Shown here piece after piece: positions 12,961 through 25,527 of a stretch of DNA of 64,000 nt. Origin of the DNA: Ophthalmolycus amberensis (lineage: Eukaryota; Chordata; Actinopteri; Perciformes; Zoarcidae); the NCBI GenBank assembly GCA_024529925.1, contig JAFEUB010000804.1, forward strand, positions 258,501-322,500. Direction: 5' to 3'. The notes beneath the pieces are model-generated. The model was not told the DNA's origin and ran no database searches. It was given only the letters and a program-made list of their open reading frames with translations. Numbering within the stretch: the stretch's first letter is position 1; the number at the start of each line of letters is the position of its first letter. Position numbers and translations under genes: made by a program.

Positions 12961-15179
12961 GAGCGACTGTATGCATTGCTTGCTTAAAAGGACTCAGGGT
13001 ATAGGGGGGTAATTGTTACCCATGGTTTGAGGTGTGAGTAAGTGGACTCTAGTTCCATGGCGGTGTACGGTGGTATCTGCAAAGAGGCTGAAAACTTCAT
13101 TCAGAATAATGATCTTCATGGGTTGTTCTGCTCTCGGCTATCTCTACTGATATCATGAACCTCGTCATAGTTTATCGTTTCATTCACCACTAAGATCAGT
13201 CTCTAGACTAACTGAACTGTTGTCTTTGTCCAACTTAATCTTAGTTTGAACAAAAGTTCAGACCTTATCACCACGTCTTCATCAGCAGATGCAGTTTGCT
13301 CAGTTGTCATAGAGATGGATCCGTTGACATCTGCGCTCAGCAGCTGTAATGATTTCCTCCTGAGCACCGTTAGAACTTCTCATCCATTCTGGCTGACATG
13401 TAAAAGTTGCCCTCTGGAGTGTTCTTGCAAATAAAGAAAAGTTATGTTTACCTTTATTAACCATTAAGCATCAAAGTTAAGTTTAAAACTTGGTTTAAAG
13501 TTTAAAACTCCTATATTTTTCTAGAGCTTCCATTCATATGACAACTTGTACAACTGAGAAAACTGAATGCTCTGAAAAACCCACTTGTCAGCTTGTTGTA
13601 TATCAGCTGTTCCCAGGACCACAAAGCTTTAGATCACATCTTCCAAAGCTAACGCCAGAATAATTGGTTGAAGGTATTTTCATGAGGTGGAGAATTACTC
13701 TCAAATGATCTAAATAATAACCCTATCTGGAAGCTGACTAAGAGCCGAAGCCCATGCACCTTCATGTATTTCTGTGAGATCACATTGGCCAGGTGGACAG
13801 GCAGCTGATTGGTACAGTGCTGACTTACTGGGAAATTAGTCGGTTCTCTGGGCAGATTGTTAGGCACCTGAATGCAAGGCAGCGGCACTAATCATGTCAA
13901 ACAATCAAAATTAGAGTTCGGGAATTTCTTCAAATTTGGCACAAACAAGGATGAGCTGATTAAAATTGACTTGTCAACGGTCACTTTGACCTCACAAACA
14001 CGCTTTTGGCTATTACTTTTTATAGTAATCATGACAATTTCACAAATTCCCTCCCCTGCCCACTCCAGTATTTTTTGTACACTCCCTAAGTAGACCTTGA
14101 GTTGGGATTATTTTGTCCAAACTAACATTTCTAAGATCAAGAACGAACTTTCATATTAAACTTTAGCTTAGCTGGAATGTATCAAACCAAATAGCATTTG
14201 TTCTGTTATAGAAAGCAGTGAATGGATTGTTCTCATCATAGGGACTCATAGTGACTCAGTGTTCACCTGATCAAACATCCAGTATTAAACAGAGTGAACA
14301 CATACTTCTGCTGGTTTATTGTCTGCCCATTTTCTGCCATGAAACTAGAGGCCAGTGTGTGGTTGGTGCATTACGGAACATTTATAATGAGATGATTTGT
14401 CATCCCAAATATTCAAAACCATCTGATTTTCTGACTTGCAATATATTTTATAAACTCAAAATCTATTTTCTATATTCCCTGCACTGGAGCTTCAGCCAAA
14501 CACCTAAACCTTAGCTGCAAGTGTCAGAATATTAACCGTTGAATCAACAGCAATTTTAATAAAAGAGAGAAGAGGGACATTATTGAGTCTGTAACTGTGC
14601 ATGATTTATTTGAGCATATTTAGGTATAACTTGAATATGTGCACAGAAATGTTCAGTAGTTTGTTGGTGCTATTTTGAAGCAGCAAGTAAATGGGGCGTT
14701 GATACACTCCCATACACTTTGAATGTCATCTTTATTATTATTATGAATGCTTAATTCTCTGATTTTCCTCCCTTGCAAGCGTACTTGAAATAATAAATGC
14801 TTGTTGCCACTGGGGCCTTGCAAGCATGACATACAATATTTGTATAAAGCATGAGTTCATGTTTCCAAGCCTGTTGTGAAAGTGTAGCTTCATTGTGTGC
14901 GGACTGTATTGTCTTTCTTCTGTGAGCTTTTTCCACCCAACAAACAGAGACGTTGTAATTTGAAATCAATTACACAAAAATAACTTTCTAGTTTTGGTAA
15001 ATCATTTACGTCAGTAGAATGTGTACGTGCACTTTACATGCCTCAGTGGTAGAATCAATTCTGACATTGTACAAAGAAGAGGGCTGTAACTGTGGTCCAT
15101 CTATGAAGTACAATTCATTTTCCATTGTTCACGTTGTATCATGAACAATGTCAGTTTAGGGGCATTTCCTGATATCATT

Positions 15180-15400
15180 GTTTAGTTTAGTTTAGTTTTA
15201 TTTGTTCGAGAGGGACAATGTACATTGATGAACACTTTAAATTCAAATGTAAATGCACCCAATTACAGCCGCAAGGCTGATTTCCATTGTCTGTCCCCCT
15301 GCCAGAATGTACAGGCGGAGTATCCTAAAGGAAAAGGTCATGCCAAAGTGCAATAGTAATAAACTAAAATCAATTACAGTCTGTAGCTGACAACACACAA
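15180..15400. repeat. Dispersed teleost repeat (TTTATTTGTTCGAGAGGGAC type)
   Basis: A short (TTTAG)n lead is followed by TTTATTTGTTCGAGAGGGAC AATGTACATTGATGAACA and GGCTGATTTCCATTGTCTG, a repeat type common in fish genomes. Class unknown. Confidence 0.45.
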
Positions 15401-15441
15401 TAGTTCGATAATAAAAAGTTAACAATGGATGAAAAAGGAAT

Positions 15442-15444
<3 letters not shown>

Positions 15445-15501
<57 letters not shown>
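15445..15501. repeat. (AT)n microsatellite
   Basis: An uninterrupted AT dinucleotide run of about 57 bp. Confidence 0.95.
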
Positions 15502-15504
<3 letters not shown>

Positions 15505-15699
15505 TAGTCTACTTGTGTTCATGCATTCTGATGGTCTCGTTTACTGATGAAGTTCATATAGAGGATCAGGACTAGACTGAAACTGGTTAATATTCAGTTA
15601 AAAGTTTCTCACAGTCACTGAGTAATATTAAAAACACAACAATGTAAAAAGACACTACAACTAAAGGCCCTGCATTCAAATCACTGAAGTAAAACTAAT

Positions 15700-16152
15700 G
15701 ATCCGTATAAGTGTTGGCAACAAAATGTACTTAAAGTATCAAAAATACACATTCTAAAGAAAATGACTCCTGGAGTGATAGATTATAGATGACTTTAGAT
15801 CATACTGATGTGTCAATGCATTAGCATCAGCATGAGTTGTGAAGCAGATTAACTATTTGATATTATGACATAATCCAACAATTAAAAAATAAACAAGTCA
15901 AAATCCTGAATTTCGTGATTTAATCTATAACAATGAAGTATGTTCAGTACATTCATTTTGTGTTTTTATGCTAAATCTTTATCTGAAAAGTAAGCTGTCA
16001 CATAAGTGCAGTGCTGTAAAAAGGTAAAAAGTGCAATCGATCCTTTTGAAATGTATGGAGCAGAAGTATAAGTAAATTGAAGTACTTAAGTAAAGTATAA
16101 GTATACCTGAACATTGTATTTGAGTAAGTGTTAGTTACTTTGTGTCACTGCT
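15700..16152 (-). repeat. Dispersed teleost repeat (AAGTAACTAACACTTACTCA type)
   Basis: On the minus strand the end reads CAGTGACACAAAGTAACTAA followed by runs of ACTTAAGTACTT and TACTTCTGCTCC. This recalls the abundant fish element ending CAGTGGTGGAAAGTAACTAA. Class and exact ends are not certain; probably a DNA-transposon derivative. Confidence 0.5.
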
Positions 16153-16856
16153 TTCCTGTCCTGTGGAGTTAGAGTTACATATCAGTTCCTTTTCAGTAAA
16201 TAAATGATTTAAAGTCTTACCAGTCAGCCGTGTGACTCCAGATATCAAACAACAATATCTATCAGCTTTCAAAGCTCACATGTGTGAGATGTAACCTTCA
16301 ACAGGTTAACTTGTGGATGAGTTATTAGTAACTGTTTTACAACACTTGCTGAATTGCAAGGGATTAATGTTAGCAAATGGCCATAAACAAGGACATTGAG
16401 AGCTTGTGGATTATATCGTCAGCAACGTAGGCCTATGCTGATTTAGAGGATGCTATCAACTTTATAGTTGGTCAGTTAACCTTTTAAAAACGCACCTATA
16501 CAGAAGAATTGTGACATTTTCTGCAAAGGACTTCTGAAACGTGATCATTCAAAATCAGGTTTGTAGGCAATTTTCACAACAGTCATCAAGTAAAATGCTA
16601 ATAAAACCAATCGTGTGTAAAAGAGAGCCCAGGCTCTCCAGAACCACAAACACAACATCAGGCTTAACTAATCCAGAATGAACATAGTGATTGCGTTAGT
16701 CTGATTGGGGATCCAACTAACCCTAAACTCTCAAAAGTCAACAGAGACAGGGGACACGATGTTTAGTGTCTCCAACCACTGTGGGAATATATTCACGTAT
16801 TACAGGAGCACATCTGCAGGTTGTGTTCACTGGCTATAAAATTCATCATTCAAAAA

Positions 16857-16870
16857 AATATAGCGTCGTC
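16857..16870. repeat. Left target-site duplication of the I/Nimb LINE
   Basis: AATATAGCGTCGTC is identical to 22081-22094. It fixes the 5' boundary of the element, and shows that an open frame reading through from 16766 combines flanking DNA with ORF1. Confidence 0.9.
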
Positions 16871-16993
16871 GAAGAGGACGTCATCAGTGTGCGACGAGAC
16901 CAGAGAAAGAAAGTTTGTTGGAAAAGTGGTGGAGTACGAGAAGAGAACAGAATTGTGTTGTTGAGCAACAACTGTACCGTGAATGCAAATATC

Positions 16994-18092
16994 ATGGGTG
17001 ATAGTTCAGATGGTGAGAATGATAATATGCCATGGCAAGAAGCTGGCAGAAAGAGGAGAAAGGGGAGCGGCAGTCCAGGCCGCTCCGGAAGTGATTTTGG
17101 CGAGGAGAGTAAAAAAGTGAAGGCTACTAGATCAAGTGTGGGGAAGGAGGATGACTCAACTGAATGGAAAGTTGTGATTGCGTTTAAGAATGAAGGGGCC
17201 CATTATCACCCGTTAAAACTGACAAAGGCAATAGAGAAGGAAATAGGAAAGATTAAGTTTGCCAAGTTTTTAAGCAACAGGCGTCTTTTGATCTTTGCTA
17301 CAGATCAAAGGCAACGAGAGAAGATCCTCGGAGCTGAAACTTTGAATGGAGAAAGGATCAGCTGTCATATTCCTGGGAGCGTTGCAAAGCTGAGAGGTGT
17401 TATACAGGATGTGCCATTGTCAGTGTCCATAGATGAGATAATTAAGGAAGTGAAAGGAGGAAAGGTAGTGAAAGCTTCCAGACTGCAAATAAATCGAAAT
17501 GGAAAGAAAACTGATAGCCTATCAGTGCTGCTGGAGTTTGAAAAGATATTGTCTAAGAAAATAAGAATAGGATATATGAGCTATGATGTAAAAGAGTTTA
17601 TTCCAGCTCCTTTAAGATGCTTCAAGTGTCAAAGAATGGGACATACTGCAGGGCAATGTAAGGGTAAGCAGAGATGTGCAAGATGTGGAGGCTGAGCATG
17701 AATGCGGAAAATGTGGTCAAGATGTAAAAATTAAATGTTGTAACTGCGGCAGTGAACACAGCGCTGCTTTTGGAGGATGCCCAGTTCAAATACAAGCAAA
17801 AGAAGTGCAGAAATATAAAATACTTAATCAAGTGTCTTATGCGGAAGCAGTTAAAAAAGTGAAGGAAAATGATAAAGTTACACCCAGGGAAAGCCACAGG
17901 AATGATATAAGAGAAGCTGGGATTAGACAACCTCCTGTGGACCTTCCCCCTGTCCTAGATCAGAGTCTAACAGAGTTAAATCCATGCATAAAAGAGATAA
18001 ATGAGGACACGCTAATTGTAGATAAAATCTGTTTCGTGGCCTTCATCTGCAAAACTATGAATTTGGCAATTCAACAAAAAAAGAAAAAGTGA
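16994..18092 (+). pseudogene. LINE ORF1 (gag-like, CCHC zinc knuckles), one frameshift
   Basis: ORF1 most likely starts at 16994 (MGDSSDGENDNMPW), inside the element; an upstream ATG at 16766 is in host DNA. A basic, Ser/Gly-rich N-terminus (RKRRKGSGSPGRSGS) leads to an RNA-binding region and the knuckles CFKCQRMGHTAGQC and CARCGG. At about 17690 one extra base shifts the frame; the following frame continues with HECGKCG, then CCNCGSEHSAAFGGCP and VSYAEAVKKV, and stops at 18092. This is the usual ORF1 layout for I and Jockey elements: three CCHC/CCHC-like knuckles and a lysine-rich end. Confidence 0.8.
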
Positions 18093-18221
18093 CAGAATAA
18101 AGACAATCGTAGAGGCAGCCATAGGAGATACTGGGGATTAAAGAAGTTAAGGCTGATCTGATTCACAAGATGTTGAACCCTCCCAACTATGATGTACAGG
18201 CTCAGGGTGATTAACCTCATA

Positions 18222-21200
18222 ATGGTGTTGCATATCCTACAATGGAATGCCAGAAGTCTAATTGCAAATGGGCAAGAATTCAAGAAGGTTGTAGCTGATC
18301 TGACAGTTACACCAGATGTTATTTGCATTCAAGAAACTTGGTTAAAACCTCAGTTGGACTTTGTCATTTCAGGATACAGCTCTGTCAGATGTGATAGAAT
18401 TGGAAAACAAGGTGGAGGGTGTGTAACATTTATCAAGGATAACTTAGCATATAGAAAGATTAATGTTCCAGAACAGTATGAATGTATTATGATAGAAGTA
18501 TGTAGTCCAAGAGGAGATATAAAGTTAGTGAACTTCTATAATCCTTGTAAAAAGCTATCTATGGAAATGTTTCACGAGATATCAGGAAATATTGGAAAAG
18601 AGAAATTTGGTGTGGATATTTTAATGCTCACAATACATTATGGGGAAGTGAGGTCACTGATACCAACGGAGGGGTAGTTGAAGAATTTATAGAGGAGAGA
18701 TCATTAATTTGTCTTAATGATGGAAGCAGTACCAGGGTAGATGTTACTCGAAACTCAGTATCCTGCTTAGATCTTACATTAGTCTCAGGAAATATGAGTA
18801 ATTTGTGTGAATGGAATACAATGAATGAATCTAATATAGGGAGTGATCACTATCCTATATGGTGCTCATTAAATTGTGATATCTTTACTCAGAAGGGTAA
18901 TATAATAGAAAGATGGTGTTTTCCTAAAGCTAACTGGGGAAAATTTAAAGAATGTTGTAGGAAGTCATGTGAAGAAATATCTATTGAGAATAATGTGGAC
19001 AGCTGTTCGAGAGCAGTGACCGCTATGATTATTGGTGCTGCATCAATATGCATTCCTAAGAGTAAGGTGAATGGGAAAAAGAAAATGGTTCCATGGTGGA
19101 ATGAGGAATGTAAAAATGCCATTAAAGAAAGAAATCGTGCCTACAGAAAGTTAAGAAGTCTTTTGACCCAAGATAATCTGATCGATTATCAAAGAAAGAG
19201 AGCGGTAGTACGGAAAGTTATTAAGTCATCAAAGAGGAATGCATGGAGGCAATTCTGTTCAGCTATTGGAAGAGAAATAGAGTTACGTGATGTTTGGGCG
19301 ATGATCAAAAAGATGAGTGGGAAAAGAAAATCAATTAAAATCCCAGTTTTGATAGACGGAGAATATCGGGCAATTACAAATGAGGAGAAAGCTGCGTTAT
19401 TGGGGAAGAAGTTTGCAAATGTTCATAACGGAAGTCATTTACACGAGAGGCATAGACAGAGAAAAGAAGAAATTTTAGCAGCACATACAGAAGTTAGAAA
19501 GAAAAAGGGCAATGAAGGAACACCCCTTGATATGGAGTTTTCAATACAGGAGCTGAAAACAGCGTTGGAGGGAAGTGGGTATACTGCTCCAGGTCAAGAC
19601 CAACTATGCTACGCTATGTTTAGACAATTACCAGAAGAAGCCTTGGAAATTATTTGTAAATTGTTTAATATGATTTGGAGGGAAGGTGTAATGCCAAGCA
19701 GCTTTGATTCTACCTTTTGGTAAACCTGGTGAAGACCTAGCGAATGCGGGCAATTATAGACCAATAGCACTGACATCTCATTTGTGCAAGTGGATGGAAA
19801 AGATCATCACGAGCAGATTAACTGATTTTATAGAGCAAAGGGGCTTGCTAAATAAATCTCAGAATGGCTTTCGTAAAGGTAGATCGACACTTGACGCATT
19901 GATAAAAGTTAGCAACGAGGCAGAGAAAGCAATAAGTATGAAGGAGATTATGGCTATAGTCTATTTTGATATAGAGAAAGCATATGACTCCATGTGGAGA
20001 GAGGGCCTATTGATTAAAATGCATAAAATAGGTATTAGTGGAAGGATGTATAACTGGATATTGGATTTTTTGTCTGGTCGATCATTCAAGGTAAAAGTTG
20101 GAGATGCCGTGTCTGAAGAATTTACTATAGTAAATGGGATCCCCCAAGGTAGTGTTATTAGCCCTATATTATATTTAATATTATGATAAATGACGTCTTT
20201 ATGGACATTGACAGAGATATTGGCTCCTTGCTATATGCTGATGATGGAGCAATTTGGAAAAGGGGAAGAAATATTAGACATGTGATCAGTAAAATTCAAA
20301 AGGCTATAATCAATGTTGAAAAGTGGGGGTTTAAGATGTCTGTTGATAAGTCTTGCTACATGCTATTTACCAGAAAGAGAAATATAAGCAATACTCATCT
20401 GAAATTATATGGACAAAGTATGGAGAGGGTGACAGAGTGTAAATATTTAGGCTTATGGTTTGATGAAAAATGTTTGTGGAGAACTCATATTAAGCATATT
20501 GAAACTAAATGTAAAAAGGTGCTCAATGTTATGAGAGCGGTTTCTGGACATCAATGGGGAGCAGATAAACGGTCACTAATGGACATCTATAGGGCTATTA
20601 TAGCATGTATAGATTATGGATGTATGGTTTATGGAACAGCTGCCAAGAGTACATTACAAGCATTAGATAGAATTCAGTTCAGAGCTCTAAGACTTAGTAT
20701 AGATGCAATTAAATCTACCCCAAACAACGCACTTCTGGTAGAAGCTGACGAACTGCCATTAAGCCTAAGACGAGCAAAACTAGCTCTGGCATATTGGGTG
20801 AAGTTAAAGGGATCTGCAGAGGAACTTCCCGTAACAAATGTGCTGTATGAATGCTGGGAATACACCCAAAGTAAAGGCAAAGGGTTTGGTTGGACAATCA
20901 GTGCAATAGTCAAAGAATACGGGTTAACTGGGTTAGAGTATGGGCCCAATGTAATATGGGGAAATGTTCCTCTGTGGATACTACCAGTGCACAATGTGGA
21001 TTTAACACTCATAGAAGAGAGGAAAAAATGGATGGAAAGAAAATTGTATGACATTGGACATCAGACTCAAGTATACATCAATAATAATTATTATAACTAT
21101 ATGCAGATTTATACAGATGGATCGAAAGATAACGGGAATGGACACGTGGGATCAGGGGTATTCATACCAGAATTTTAGTGTGACAATATGCAAACGAATT

Positions 21201-21961
21201 AATGACAGATTGTCTGTCTTTACAGCGGAAATTATTGCAATAATCTTGGGACTGCAATGGGTAGAAGAGGTCAGGCCTGAGAGAGTGGTCATCTGTTCAG
21301 ATTCTGCTGCAGCTTTAAACAGCCTGAAGACAAAACAAACAATTAGAGAGGATTTAGTGATGGAAACATCTCTGATAATGTTGAGACTTCAAAGACTGGG
21401 AATTAATGTTCAATTTTGCTGGGTTCCTGCTCATGTAGGTGTGGAGGGTAATGAGAGAGCAGATATGATTGCAAAGAGAGCACTAAAACTAAAAGAAGAG
21501 GAGATATTGAAAATTCCTTTTGGAAAGGGGGAAGCTAAAGCATTAATAAGAGAGGCAGGACGGGAGTTATGGCAGAAGAAGTGGGACAACGATAACAAAG
21601 GAAGACATTATATAACATTCAGAAATCCATAAATGTGAAGACATACAAAGGGAAGTATAGAAGAGAGGTCATAATATCAAGGTTAAGGTTCGGACATACA
21701 GGACTTAACTCAACTCTGTATTTAATGGCAAAAATGGACTCAGATAAGTGCACTATTTGTAATGTTACTGAAGACGTGGAGCATGTTATCCTGAAATGTC
21801 AAAGATACAATTCAGACAGGAACATCTTGAAGCAAAAAATATGTCAGTTGGGACGGAAGTGGAGTTTGGAGGGAGTTCTGGCAGTGGACGGAGAATGGCG
21901 AGAGTGCTGCAGAGCACTATTGCGATTTCTTAAAGAAACGGGATTAGACCGTAGGATTTAG
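18222..21961 (+). pseudogene. LINE ORF2 (endonuclease, reverse transcriptase, RNase H), five frameshifts
   Basis: The start at 18222 gives MVLHILQWNARSL. The AP-endonuclease domain shows QWNARS, ICIQETWL, FNAHN and GSDHYPI. The RT domain shows GNYRPIALTS, VYFDIEKAYDSM, GIPQGSVISPIL and the catalytic YADD at about 20236. RNase H has the acidic sites in IYTDGSK, FTAEIIAI and CSDSAAAL, plus WVPAHVGVEGNERAD. A last CxxC...H...C knuckle (CTICNVTEDVEHVILKC) precedes the stop at 21961. Frame breaks lie near 18630, 19710, 20175, 21173 and 21628, alternating between two frames. No in-frame nonsense codon interrupts the segments. Confidence 0.85.
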
Positions 21962-22080
21962 TTGGAAAACAGTGAAGAAAAGGTTACCCTGAAACTGCAC
22001 ACTCCGGTACAGTAGGTGGCGGTATGCACCTATACAAGTTGGTTGCGACCCGCCAATCAAATTTAAAGAAGAAGAAGAAG

Positions 22081-22094
22081 AATATAGCGTCGTC
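22081..22094. repeat. Right target-site duplication of the I/Nimb LINE
   Basis: AATATAGCGTCGTC directly follows the (GAA)n tail and copies 16857-16870. Confidence 0.9.
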
Positions 22095-22190
22095 ATTGTA
22101 AGTATCCAAGGTACTACAGTCATCAGCCTCCACCTGACTGGCCAGTTCAGTGGCAGAGCGTGACGTCGGCGCTGCCAGCGTGGAACGCAC

Positions 22191-22414
22191 GTCAGCGTCG
22201 CGCGCCTATCCAGGAAGTAAACTATCCGGTTCGGTCTTGAGTCTGCGGAATAGAGAAAGAAAACACAGCAGCTGATACGTGTCCAAGTCAAAGATTCAGC
22301 GAGCTTTCTCGAAGACTTCTGAAGGGACAACGTGTGGTGGACCCGGACCCGGACCGTGTGCGTCCCGTCCCCCCCTTACAGACCCGGACAGGCTGACAGC
22401 TGTGTGCAGTGAAG
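22191..22414 (+). promoter_or_regulatory. pdxdc1: CpG-rich promoter and probable non-coding exon 1 of pdxdc1
   Basis: The stretch from about 22140 to 22560 is CpG-rich, unlike the AT-rich DNA on either side. It contains an ETS-like AGGAAGT at about 22211 and a good splice donor (GAAG followed by GTAAGA) at 22414/22415. The next usable acceptor, at 24110, opens the first coding exon. I infer a 5'UTR exon ending at 22414; its start is not determined. The I-type LINE ends only about 60 bp upstream of the CpG-rich stretch. Confidence 0.6.
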
Positions 22415-23290
22415 GTAAGAGCTCGGTCAGCTGTGTGTGTTGCTAGCTAACCCTGTGTGTCAGACGTGAGACGGGCCGTGAGACCGGCCGTGAGACGGGC
22501 AGCGAACACACTGCTTCCCCGCTGTCCTCCGGCTCTGGGTTCCACAGAGGAAGCAGCGTGAAGCGGGTGTTTTCAGTGTCATATGTCAGCGGCTCTCGGT
22601 AACGTGTCCGCTGACAATGCGGATGTGCAGTGGACTGCTGGTCATTCACCAGATCACAGATCCTCCTGTCGAGCGATACATGCCATGTAGATCTGTATCA
22701 TATCCATAATGTAAATAAGAAATTCTCAATATACAAAATAATGAAACAGACCTGATAAGTTGTTTATAACTTAATGTTTATTTTTGGTCCAACAGGGCAC
22801 TGCGCTGCAATACCTGTAGTAGTAACAACAACTGTATTTTAATTTCAAAATTCCAATATGTGTGTCACTTTTCAAAGAGGTTTACGGTGTGCTTAAATGA
22901 AACTAATAAAATCAATAAACACAAACAATAGCAAAAGGTTCGTAAAAAACTAAATGTTAGCAGTTCATAACGTGACAACTGTGTTCTTAATATTGTTTGT
23001 CTATTTTTTTAAAAGTTGGAAAAAATACACAGCAGACCAAAGTTGTATTTTCTTGTTTTAGAGACAATTAAATGTCAGTTTTTTAACATTAAGCTAAATG
23101 GTGTGTGTTTAAATATCTTTGGAAAGAACCTGCATTCACTAGTTTAATTTTTGCAGCCTATCTTCAAACTGTCGTTACTTTAAGCAGAACGTTTTTCTGT
23201 ATTTATACACCACCAGATTTGAATAATTGTACGTCTCCAAATCTCCAAAGTTCAGCAGAGCGCTGAAACCCAATGAATGAATTAGTCGCT

Positions 23291-23370
23291 GATAAAATCA
23301 GAATCAGAATCAGAACCGTTTCTTGCCATGGTATGTTGAACATACAAGGAATTTGGCGTGACGGGAGGTG
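23291..23370 (+). repeat. Short dispersed repeat (AGAATCAGAATCAGAACCG type)
   Basis: AATCAGAATCAGAATCAGAACC and then CATACAAGGAATTTGGCG match the start of a fish repeat that usually reads AGAATCAGCTTTATTGGCC...AAGGAATTTG. It lies in pdxdc1 intron 1. Confidence 0.4.
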
Positions 23371-24079
23371 CAAACATTTAACAATCAGTGCATCTATGTT
23401 AATAGATAATTATAATTATAAGATCAATTATTGTAAGATAAATCATGATAAATATTTGAAGTTAAATGCTATCATGCCTTAAGGACGTTATTTTAGCAGC
23501 TGAACCAGTCGCATTGTAAATAGGCCTCGGAGGTAATGCTTTAATAAAACGCTGTTGTTGGTCCAAAGTAAACACAGTGAACGTGTCCACACCCATCTGC
23601 ATGCGGCCTATCAAGAATAGAGATTGTTCAGCTTTTATTTGGTTTCTTTCCCACTGGCTACTGAACTTGTGACAACACTGGTGTTACCGTAATGTCAATG
23701 AAAATGCACAGTATTTACAGTGTTTTTTTACTCTCTGTTGTCTCTTTACAATGTCTGCAGGGAAACTGCAACACAAGGTACATCAAGGCAATGTAAAAAA
23801 AGAAAATGGAGACAAAATGTAACATGTTACCGTTTGTATTAACAGAGAATATCATATTTTCAGCCTGTTTCCAGTCTTTTGGACATGATGGGCACACGTT
23901 TTACACATTGTTGCATGTGAAGGGATGCTGTGAATACATCAGTGTGTCTCAATGTATGCATGCATGCACGCGGGGACAATTCTGCCTCACACACACACAC
24001 AGTTTTAGTGTTGCAGCATTTGTAATGACTGATTTAAAAATGTTTTTCCTAATATTCTTTTTGACTTGCTCCCAACACA

Positions 24080-24110
24080 CAAACACACACACACGCTCAC
24101 ACACACACAG
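24080..24110 (+). repeat. pdxdc1: CA-rich tract forming the acceptor of pdxdc1 coding exon 1
   Basis: CACACACACACGCTCACACA CACACAG replaces an ordinary polypyrimidine tract directly before exon start 24111. The ATG is 20 nt further on, at 24131. Confidence 0.8.
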
Positions 24111-24130
24111 ATCCACAAACACTTTAGACG

Positions 24131-24555
24131 ATGGTGGACTCAACGTTTGCTCAAGTGGGCAAGAATCTGAGTGAAGCCATGAGAATCCTGGGAGACGGAC
24201 AGAGGTGAGATTAGAGACTATTCTACTTTAATTTAGAAAACGAGTATCAAATATGACAGCTGGAAAAATGACCACAAGGTCCATCAATAACTTTCTGATG
24301 ATGCTATGATGTTGGTGAAACTCTAAACCTCTTTAAGATTATGGAAACACAACTTTATCACAAGGACGTAACATCAAGCAAACTGAGGAAACATATCTGT
24401 CCATCTTAGGTTGAACTTCTAACCAATGAGCACAGAAAGCAGCATCATCCATTACAGTCTGTGTTGTTGTGCATCTGTTTAGAGAGCCAGAGACAGGACC
24501 AGAGAAGTGGCGCTTCAGCAGAACCAGCATCCCTGGACCCCTGCAGGGAGAGTAA

Positions 24556-24593
<38 letters not shown>

Positions 24594-25344
24594 ATCCCTT
24601 TCTGGTTATGCAGGTCTTTAAGTCTCCTTTGACTATTCTTGTGTTAGAAAAAACGATTTGACTCGATGTTTTTTTCTATTCTTGGTAAAAGGGCTCTGAA
24701 CCACTCGTGACATTTTCTCTGAGCTAAGAGAAGAAGAAAAAGAAGAAAATATTGGTCAATCACAGAAATCAGTGGGGACTAACAAAATACAAACAAATGA
24801 TGAATACGTACACAGATAAGAGGACAATTGTTTGTATATTGCTCCTGCATGAGGCCCAATGAATCAATAAACAACAGTATCAACTTATGGTCCTATACGT
24901 TTCACATGCTAGCTTTTCCTAAACTTTCAACGGCATATACGTTTTCTTATCACAATTGGATGCAGCAGTGTGTTCTGAGTCACTTCTAGGTCAGTAACGT
25001 TCGACACAGCACTCTGTCTCCTGCTCATTATTTAGAGGATGCTCCACATTAGGGCTGGGCGGTATGACCAAAAATGCATATCACGGTATTTTGTAAGATT
25101 CTGGCGGTTTCACGGTACATCACGGTATTCTTTTATTCACGTTAAAGCATTAATTAATTAACGCCGAAAAGAAGCGGCAGGCCAGTGAGCGGTGAACAGC
25201 TGTTTGTGTGGCGTGTCTTCCGTTCCGTCACTTCCTGTTTCCTTCACCTACATTCCCCTGGGTCCTAACCCCTCCATGGAAAGAAACGGGATTAGACCGA
25301 AGGATTTAGTTGTTAGTAGGTGGTGTTTAGGTCTATTTCTTTAG

Positions 25345-25391
<47 letters not shown>

Positions 25392-25402
25392 TTATTCTTA
25401 GT

Positions 25403-25456
<54 letters not shown>

Positions 25457-25462
25457 TATTAG

Positions 25463-25527
<65 letters not shown>

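Larger units (their letters stand above)
10673..16856. other. Intergenic region after the carrier gene
   Basis: It begins with the carrier 3'UTR; a possible AATAAA is at about 11870 and no nearer signal is convincing. It contains the minus-strand SINE, dispersed repeats at 12.4-13.0, 15.2-15.4 and 15.7-16.15 kb, and an AT microsatellite. From about 13.0 to 15.1 kb and 16.15 to 16.85 kb I recognise nothing; the short frames there show no family likeness. Confidence 0.5.
16871..22080 (+). mobile_element. Near-full-length I/Nimb-clade LINE with RNase H
   Basis: The 5210-bp insertion is bounded by a perfect 14-bp direct repeat, AATATAGCGTCGTC, at 16857-16870 and 22081-22094. It ends in a (GAA)n tail with no poly(A), as in the I superfamily. 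ORF1 encodes a gag-like protein with zinc knuckles. ORF2 encodes an AP endonuclease, reverse transcriptase, RNase H and a C-terminal CCHC knuckle. RNase H downstream of RT, the YADDGAIW RT core and the short-repeat tail place it in the I/Nimb group. Both ORFs are broken only by frameshifts. It lies between the carrier gene and the pdxdc1 promoter. Confidence 0.9.

Noticed and set aside
16766..16993. Open frame upstream of LINE ORF1, in frame with it
   Set aside because: The left target-site duplication at 16857-16870 lies inside it, so the first part is host DNA; the ORF1 start at 16994 is better.
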